From contig DATDGI010000011.1 of NCBI GenBank assembly GCA_036522155.1, positions 1-27,444 of the forward strand: 27,444 bases of DNA, given 5' to 3'. Made by a program: the position numbers and the translations under genes. Numbering within the stretch: the stretch's first letter is position 1; each line of letters begins with the position of its first letter. This DNA is from UBA9676 sp036522155 (lineage in GTDB: Bacteria; Actinomycetota; Actinomycetes; Streptosporangiales; Streptosporangiaceae). The notes below the pieces were generated by a model. It saw only the letters and a list, made by a program, of their open reading frames with translations, made no database searches and had not been told where the DNA came from. Of the stretch, positions 23,349 through 27,444 are shown one piece after another.

Positions 23349-25400
23349 TCATCCGGACCGTGCCTGCTGCTTGATGCGGTTGGTGAGCTCGGTGACCTGG
23401 TTGAAGATCGACCGGCGCTCGGCCATCAGCGACCGGATCTTGCGTTCGGCGTGCATCACCGTGGTGTGGTCGCGGCCGCCGAACTGCTGGCCGATCTTGG
23501 GCAGCGACAGGTCGGTCAGTTCCCGGCACAGGTACATGGCGATCTGCCGGGCGGTCACCAGCACCCGGGACCGGGAGGTGCCGCACAGGTCGTCGATGGT
23601 CAGCCCGAAGTAGGAAGCGGTCTGGCCCATGATGGTCGCGGCGGTGATCTCCGGGCCCTGGGCCTCCGGGATCAGGTCCTTCAGCACGATCTCGGCCAGC
23701 TGGAGGTCGACCGACTGGCGGTTGAGGCTGGCGAATGCGGTCACCCGGATCAGCGCGCCCTCAAGCTCGCGGATGTTGGTGGAGATCCGGGAGGCGATGT
23801 ATTCCAGGGCCTCCGGTGGCGCGTTCAGCCCTTCCTGGACCGCCTTCTTGCGCAGGATCGCGATCCGGGTTTCCAGCTCGGGCGGCTGGACGTCGGTCAG
23901 CAGGCCCCACTCGAACCGGCTGCGGAGCCGGTCCTCCAGCGTCACCAGCCGCTTGGGCGCGCGGTCGCTGGAGATGACGATCTGCTTGCTGGCGTTGTGC
24001 AGCGTGTTGAAGGTGTGGAAAAACTCCTCCTGGGTCCCTTCCTTGTTCTCCAGGAACTGGATGTCGTCCACCAGCAGCACGTCCACGTCCCGGTAGCGGC
24101 GGCGGAAGCCGTCCTGCTTGCCGTCGCGGATCATGTTGATGAAGTCGTTGGTGAACTCCTCCGAGCTGACATAGCGCACCTTGACGCCGTGGTAGAGGCT
24201 CTGCGCGTAGTGCCCGATGGCGTGCAGCAGGTGGGTCTTGCCCAGCCCGGAGTCGCCGTAGATGAACAGCGGGTTGTAGGCCTTGGCCGGAGCCTCCGCC
24301 ACCGCGACCGCGGCGGCGTGCGCGAACCGGTTGCTCGAGCCGATGACGAAGGTCTCGAAGGTGTACTTCGGGTTGAGCCGGGCCTGGGCCGGGGCGGGCC
24401 GGGGCAGGCCCGGGCCGTTCCCGCCGGATATGCCGTTGGGACGCTGCGGCAGGCCGGTCAGGTGGGCCGCACCGGAACCGGGGCCCGGCACCGGGGCGAG
24501 ACCGCCGGGTGCCGGGACACCGGGTGCGATGCTGCCCGGGCCCGCACCGGCCTGCGCGGGACCGGCGGCCGCCGGATGTGCCGCGTGCACCGGGCCCGGC
24601 TGGCCCGGGTCGGTCGGGAAGTCCTGGCCGGCCGGGAAAGCGGAGCCGGCCGGGCCCGCGGGGCCCGCGGAGCCCGCCGGGCCCTGGCCGGGCAAGGGAG
24701 GCCGGGCCGGGCCGCCCGGTGCCCCGGGCTGGCCCTGGCCGGTGCCCATCGCCGGCGCCGGATCCCCAGGGCCGGCCGGGGCCGGCCGTTCAGCCAGGCC
24801 TATGTCCCCGGTGATCAGGTGGGCGGCCGCGGCATGAGCGTCGGTGGCGTACCCGCTGCCGGGCGCGGCGGTGGCCGCCTGGCCGGGCCCGGGGTAGGCC
24901 GCGGCGGACTGCCCGGCGTCAGCCGGACCGCCCGCCGGGTAGCCGGTGGCCGGCTGGCCGGAGTGGGCCGGCGGCTGCCCCGCGAGCTGCCCAGCTGCCA
25001 GGTAGCCCGGATCGTCACCGAATCCCTCGTCGCCCGGGCCACCGTCCAGCCGGTCGGCTTCGCGGGGCATCGGGATGAGCCCCGGCCGGTCCAGCTCACC
25101 GGGGCCGGTGCCGGTCGGCAGCGGCCCTCCTGGGGCGGCGATGGCAGCCGGATCGACGGTCACCGCGAGCTGGATGTTGCGGCCCAGCTCGCGGGAGAGC
25201 GCGTGCGTGATGAGGGCGCGCAGCCTGGTCTCCAGCTGCTCCTTCACGAACTCGTTGGGAGTGGCGATCAACGCCGTGTTCTCGACCAGCCCAAGTGGCC
25301 GGGTCAGCCGCAGCCACGCCCGCTGATGAGGTTCAATATGCAGGTCAGAGAGCTCGTCCAGCGACCTCGCCCAGACCTCCCCGAGATCCGTCTCGCTCAT
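23349..25400 (-). CDS. dnaA: Chromosomal replication initiator DnaA
   Basis: A 683-residue initiator that binds DnaA boxes and opens the origin. Domain I is residues about 1-90 (WARSLDELSDLHIEPHQ). Domain II (about 95-330) is a very long Gly/Pro/Ala-rich linker. Domain III has Walker A GDSGLGKT at 382-389 and VLLVDDIQFLENKEGTQEEF. Domain IV ends with GGRDHTTVMHAERKI. The ATG at 25400 is used, after GAGGTGG; an open frame reaching 25673 has no DnaA-like sequence. The protein is longer than most DnaA because of domain II. DnaA boxes in the leader suggest autoregulation. Confidence 0.97.
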   Translation of the reverse strand: MSETDLGEVWARSLDELSDLHIEPHQRAWLRLTRPLGLVENTALIATPNEFVKEQLETRLRALITHALSRELGRNIQLAVTVDPAAIAAPGGPLPTGTGPGELDRPGLIPMPREADRLDGGPGDEGFGDDPGYLAAGQLAGQPPAHSGQPATGYPAGGPADAGQSAAAYPGPGQAATAAPGSGYATDAHAAAAHLITGDIGLAERPAPAGPGDPAPAMGTGQGQPGAPGGPARPPLPGQGPAGSAGPAGPAGSAFPAGQDFPTDPGQPGPVHAAHPAAAGPAQAGAGPGSIAPGVPAPGGLAPVPGPGSGAAHLTGLPQRPNGISGGNGPGLPRPAPAQARLNPKYTFETFVIGSSNRFAHAAAVAVAEAPAKAYNPLFIYGDSGLGKTHLLHAIGHYAQSLYHGVKVRYVSSEEFTNDFINMIRDGKQDGFRRRYRDVDVLLVDDIQFLENKEGTQEEFFHTFNTLHNASKQIVISSDRAPKRLVTLEDRLRSRFEWGLLTDVQPPELETRIAILRKKAVQEGLNAPPEALEYIASRISTNIRELEGALIRVTAFASLNRQSVDLQLAEIVLKDLIPEAQGPEITAATIMGQTASYFGLTIDDLCGTSRSRVLVTARQIAMYLCRELTDLSLPKIGQQFGGRDHTTVMHAERKIRSLMAERRSIFNQVTELTNRIKQQARSG

Positions 25401-25440
25401 CACGTGGCCACCTCGCGCCCCCCACATGTGATCAACAGTC

Positions 25441-25449
25441 TTATCCACA
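25441..25449 (+). promoter_or_regulatory. Perfect TTATCCACA DnaA box upstream of dnaA
   Basis: The 9-mer TTATCCACA is an exact consensus box, 40 bases before the dnaA ATG. A partner-like CTGTGCACG follows at 25452-25460. It may serve dnaA autoregulation or origin function. Confidence 0.75.
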
Positions 25450-25550
25450 GGCTGTGCACGCCGCATCTCATCTCGTGCGCGAAGGGGTCCGTGCCGCCGT
25501 ACGCAGGGCTCATGATCGCTGATGTGGCTGCTGGTGTGCTGCCGGATCGG

Positions 25551-25559
25551 TTGTCCACA
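25551..25559 (+). promoter_or_regulatory. TTGTCCACA DnaA box between dnaA and rpmH
   Basis: The 9-mer TTGTCCACA is the exact actinobacterial DnaA box. It lies about 150 bases before the dnaA start and about 80 bases before the rpmH promoter. Apart from this box, the box at 25441 and the promoter at 25639, nothing is recognised between 25401 and 25762. Confidence 0.75.
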
Positions 25560-25638
25560 GCCTAGGGTCCAGGCCGCGTGTACGTTTGGCAAACGGCCGT
25601 TCCGGGGGCCGCTGTGCGCGCGCAGCCGGCCGGCTGGT

Positions 25639-25667
25639 TTGACCGGCGGTGACGGGGCGCGTAACGT
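25639..25667 (+). promoter_or_regulatory. rpmH operon promoter
   Basis: TTGACC (25639-25644) and TAACGT (25662-25667) are 17 bases apart, a good housekeeping-sigma promoter in this GC-rich sequence. Transcription would start near 25674, leaving a leader of about 90 bases before rpmH. Confidence 0.7.
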
Positions 25668-25762
25668 GAGCACACCCAGTTACCCAGGGCGGTTTGCCGT
25701 GCCCTCGTGCGCATGTGGCCGGCCGGGTCGGGGCAGTCAAGGCACCGTACCGGGAGTTACCC

Positions 25763-25900
25763 GTGAGCAAGCGCACGTTCCAGCCGAACAACCGCCGTCG
25801 CGCCAAGACGCATGGCTTCCGGCTGCGCATGCGGACCAGGGCCGGGCGTGCGATTCTGGCCGCGCGGCGCCGCAAGGGCCGGGCCCGGGTCAGCGTCTGA
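25763..25900 (+). CDS. rpmH: 50S ribosomal protein L34
   Basis: A 45-residue, strongly basic protein. SKRTFQPNNRRRAKTHGFR and GRAILAARRRKGRARVSV match L34 from start to end. The start is GTG at 25763, preceded by GGGAG. L34 sits in the large ribosomal subunit. rnpA begins 23 bases after the stop. The order rpmH-rnpA-yidD-yidC is universal in this neighbourhood. Confidence 0.97.
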   Translation: MSKRTFQPNNRRRAKTHGFRLRMRTRAGRAILAARRRKGRARVSV

Positions 25901-25923
25901 CCCGGGCGTGCGCGGAGTCGCTG

Positions 25924-26289
25924 GTGCTTCCGCCCGCGTCCCGGATGAGGCGGCGGCGTGATTTCTCGCTGGCCATCCGGCACGGCCGCCGGGCCGGGCG
26001 TGAGCTGCTGACCGGGCACCTGTTCGTGCCCGCCGGTGACCAGGACGTTCTCCCGCGGGCTGGGTTCGTGGTGAACCGGGCGGTGGGGACCGCGGTGGTG
26101 CGGAACAGGGTGCGCCGCCGCCTGCGGCCGCTGGTCCGTGAGTACCTGTCTTCGCTGCCGGGAGGTAGCCTGCTTGTGGTCCGGGTGCATCCGTCGGCCG
26201 CGACCGCGCGCCAGGCAGATCTTGCCGCCGAGCTCGGCCTGGTGATGGATGTCCTGCTGCGGCGGCAGGTTGGGGTGCAGCGGCGATGA
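25924..26289 (+). CDS. rnpA: Ribonuclease P protein component
   Basis: A 121-residue basic protein that assists the RNase P RNA in maturing tRNA 5' ends. VLPPASRMRRRRDFSLAIRH starts it and VRNRVRRRLRPLVREY is the RNR RNA-binding signature. The GTG at 25924 follows GGAG six bases away. Its stop overlaps the yidD start by four bases (ATGA), indicating coupled translation. Confidence 0.95.
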   Translation: MLPPASRMRRRRDFSLAIRHGRRAGRELLTGHLFVPAGDQDVLPRAGFVVNRAVGTAVVRNRVRRRLRPLVREYLSSLPGGSLLVVRVHPSAATARQADLAAELGLVMDVLLRRQVGVQRR

Positions 26290-26582
26290 CGATGCCCGAG
26301 GGGCGGCTGGCGACAGCCAGGCCATCGGCTGCTGCCTGGCTGATCGTCACTCTGATCAGCCTGTACCGCCGGTTCGTCAGCCCACTGCTCGGTCAGCGGT
26401 GCCGGTTCGCCCCCTCGTGCAGTGAATACGGGCTGGAAGCGGTGCGCGCGCACGGTGCACTGCGCGGGTCGTGGCTGGCCCTGCGCAGGATCGGGCGCTG
26501 CCACCCGTTCCATCCCGGTGGTTATGACCCCGTGCCGCCCGTGCATGGCCGTCAGTCCCGTCCCGAGGGAGCTAGCTCGTGA
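26286..26582 (+). CDS. yidD: Membrane protein insertion efficiency factor YidD
   Basis: A 98-residue protein. LISLYRRFVSPLLGQRCRFA, PSCSEYGLEAVRAHG and GRCHPFHPGGYDPVP give the family pattern with three conserved Cys. The amphipathic N-terminal helix places it at the membrane beside YidC. It overlaps rnpA by four bases and yidC by four bases (GTGA), so the three are translated in series. Confidence 0.95.
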   Translation: MTMPEGRLATARPSAAAWLIVTLISLYRRFVSPLLGQRCRFAPSCSEYGLEAVRAHGALRGSWLALRRIGRCHPFHPGGYDPVPPVHGRQSRPEGASS

Positions 26583-27444
26583 ACCCGCTTACCCCCCTGT
26601 ACGACGCGGTCGCGTGGGTGATGCAGCAGATCCACTCCGGGCTGAGCACCTTCCTCAGCCCGGCCAGCGGGCTCACCTGGGTGCTGACGATCGTCATCCT
26701 GGTGGTCCTGATGCGGGTGATCCTGGTGCCGCTGTTCATCAAGCAGATGCACGCCACCCGCAAGATGTCGGCGCTGGCCCCGCAGCTGGCGGAGCTGAAG
26801 AAGAAGTACAAGAACGACAAGCAGACGCTCAACCAGGAGACGATGCGGCTGTACAAGGAGAACGGGGCCAACCCGCTGGCTGGCTGCCTGCCGCTGCTGG
26901 GCCAGATGCCGCTGTTCTTCGCGCTGTTCAGCGTCCTCCGGGCGATCTCGAGCTGGAAGCCAGGGAAGCCGCTGCCCTATGGGCTCAGCCGCTTGTTCGT
27001 GCTGTCAGCTCAGCACGCGGACATTTTCGGTGCTCACATCCCGGACAAGTTCCTGTTCCCGCTCCCCGGCCAGACGCTGGAATCCCGGCTCGTCATCCTG
27101 GTCGCGGTCCTGATCAGTGTGACCACGACCTACCTGACGGTGCGGCAGAGCACCAAGCGGGGCATGACCCCGCAGATGACGCCGGACAACCCGATGGCGG
27201 CGTCGCAGAAGTACATGGCCTACATCGTGCCACTGTTCGCGCTGTCCGGCCTCTACTGGGCGTTCGGGCTGGTCCTGTACTGGGTCACCACCAACGTCTG
27301 GACGCTAGGCCAGCAGTACGTCCTGTTCAGGCGGTACCCGATGCCAACTCCCGCGGGGGCCGACGGGTCGGCTGCCCTCGGTGGGGCGGTGATCGCCAAG
27401 CCGATCGTGTCGGGCAAGGTACTTCCAGCCAAGCCGTCGGCTGG
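26579..27444 (+). CDS. yidC: Membrane protein insertase YidC/Oxa1 (C-terminus beyond the window)
   Basis: The frame from GTG 26579 is open to the window end (288 complete codons). It inserts and folds membrane proteins, alone or with Sec. The first helix is LTWVLTIVILVVLMRVILV with Arg46, the expected groove Arg, followed by the cytoplasmic loop with KKKYKNDKQ. The core stretch NPLAGCLPLLGQMPLFFALF is diagnostic. Helices LVILVAVLISVTT, YIVPLFALSGLYWAF and LVLYWVTTNVWTLGQQY follow. The usual basic tail lies outside the window. The Shine-Dalgarno GAGGGAG is eight bases upstream. Confidence 0.95.
   Translation, partial: MNPLTPLYDAVAWVMQQIHSGLSTFLSPASGLTWVLTIVILVVLMRVILVPLFIKQMHATRKMSALAPQLAELKKKYKNDKQTLNQETMRLYKENGANPLAGCLPLLGQMPLFFALFSVLRAISSWKPGKPLPYGLSRLFVLSAQHADIFGAHIPDKFLFPLPGQTLESRLVILVAVLISVTTTYLTVRQSTKRGMTPQMTPDNPMAASQKYMAYIVPLFALSGLYWAFGLVLYWVTTNVWTLGQQYVLFRRYPMPTPAGADGSAALGGAVIAKPIVSGKVLPAKPSA

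Noticed and set aside
22976..25762. CRISPR array or rRNA genes
   Set aside because: No regularly spaced repeats and no rRNA-like sequence were found anywhere in the window.

Overview
The window is chromosomal DNA from a high-GC actinomycete, spanning the replication-origin neighbourhood. The right half (about 12.7-27.4 kb) has the conserved actinobacterial order yidC-yidD-rnpA-rpmH / dnaA-dnaN-gnd-recF-dciA(DUF721)-gyrB-gyrA-DUF3566-tRNA-Ile. A gnd gene between dnaN and recF, frequent GTG and TTG starts, TTGTCCACA-type DnaA boxes and an F420-type flavoenzyme point to a Streptomyces/Streptosporangiales-like actinomycete. The genus cannot be fixed from this sequence.

Core region: dnaA to DUF3566 are all on the minus strand, tightly spaced or overlapping, and supply initiation (DnaA), the sliding clamp (DnaN), a candidate helicase loader (DciA), gap repair (RecF) and gyrase. 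rpmH, rnpA, yidD and yidC run the other way (L34, RNase P protein, membrane insertion) behind a good -35/-10 promoter. DnaA boxes occur on both sides of dnaA. The dnaA-dnaN gap also holds a TAG-repeat stretch next to box-like sequences, a candidate unwinding site.

Left region (1-12.7 kb) is accessory: short, mostly monocistronic genes on both strands. They include a membrane-anchored CbbX-like AAA+ protein cut by the window edge, a CGNR-type zinc-finger regulator, three small lipoproteins, FMN/F420 split-barrel flavoproteins, an isochorismatase-family hydrolase, an epimerase, a DinB protein, VOC proteins, a HemS/ChuX-like protein and a C45-type hydrolase. Relics of mobile DNA lie among them: an integrase C-terminal fragment, a tRNA 3'-end fragment that looks like an attachment site, a 5'-truncated ISL3-family transposase, and VOC and ABM-like gene fragments.

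The most striking unexplained signal is a pair of near-identical sites, CGTTACC-N17-GGTAACTG. One covers the start codon of the CGNR regulator and the other the start of the divergent lipoprotein gene, which suggests a two-gene, autoregulated module. A second is a pair of adjacent hairpins (7 bp and 13 bp stems) in the leader of an FMN-binding protein gene.
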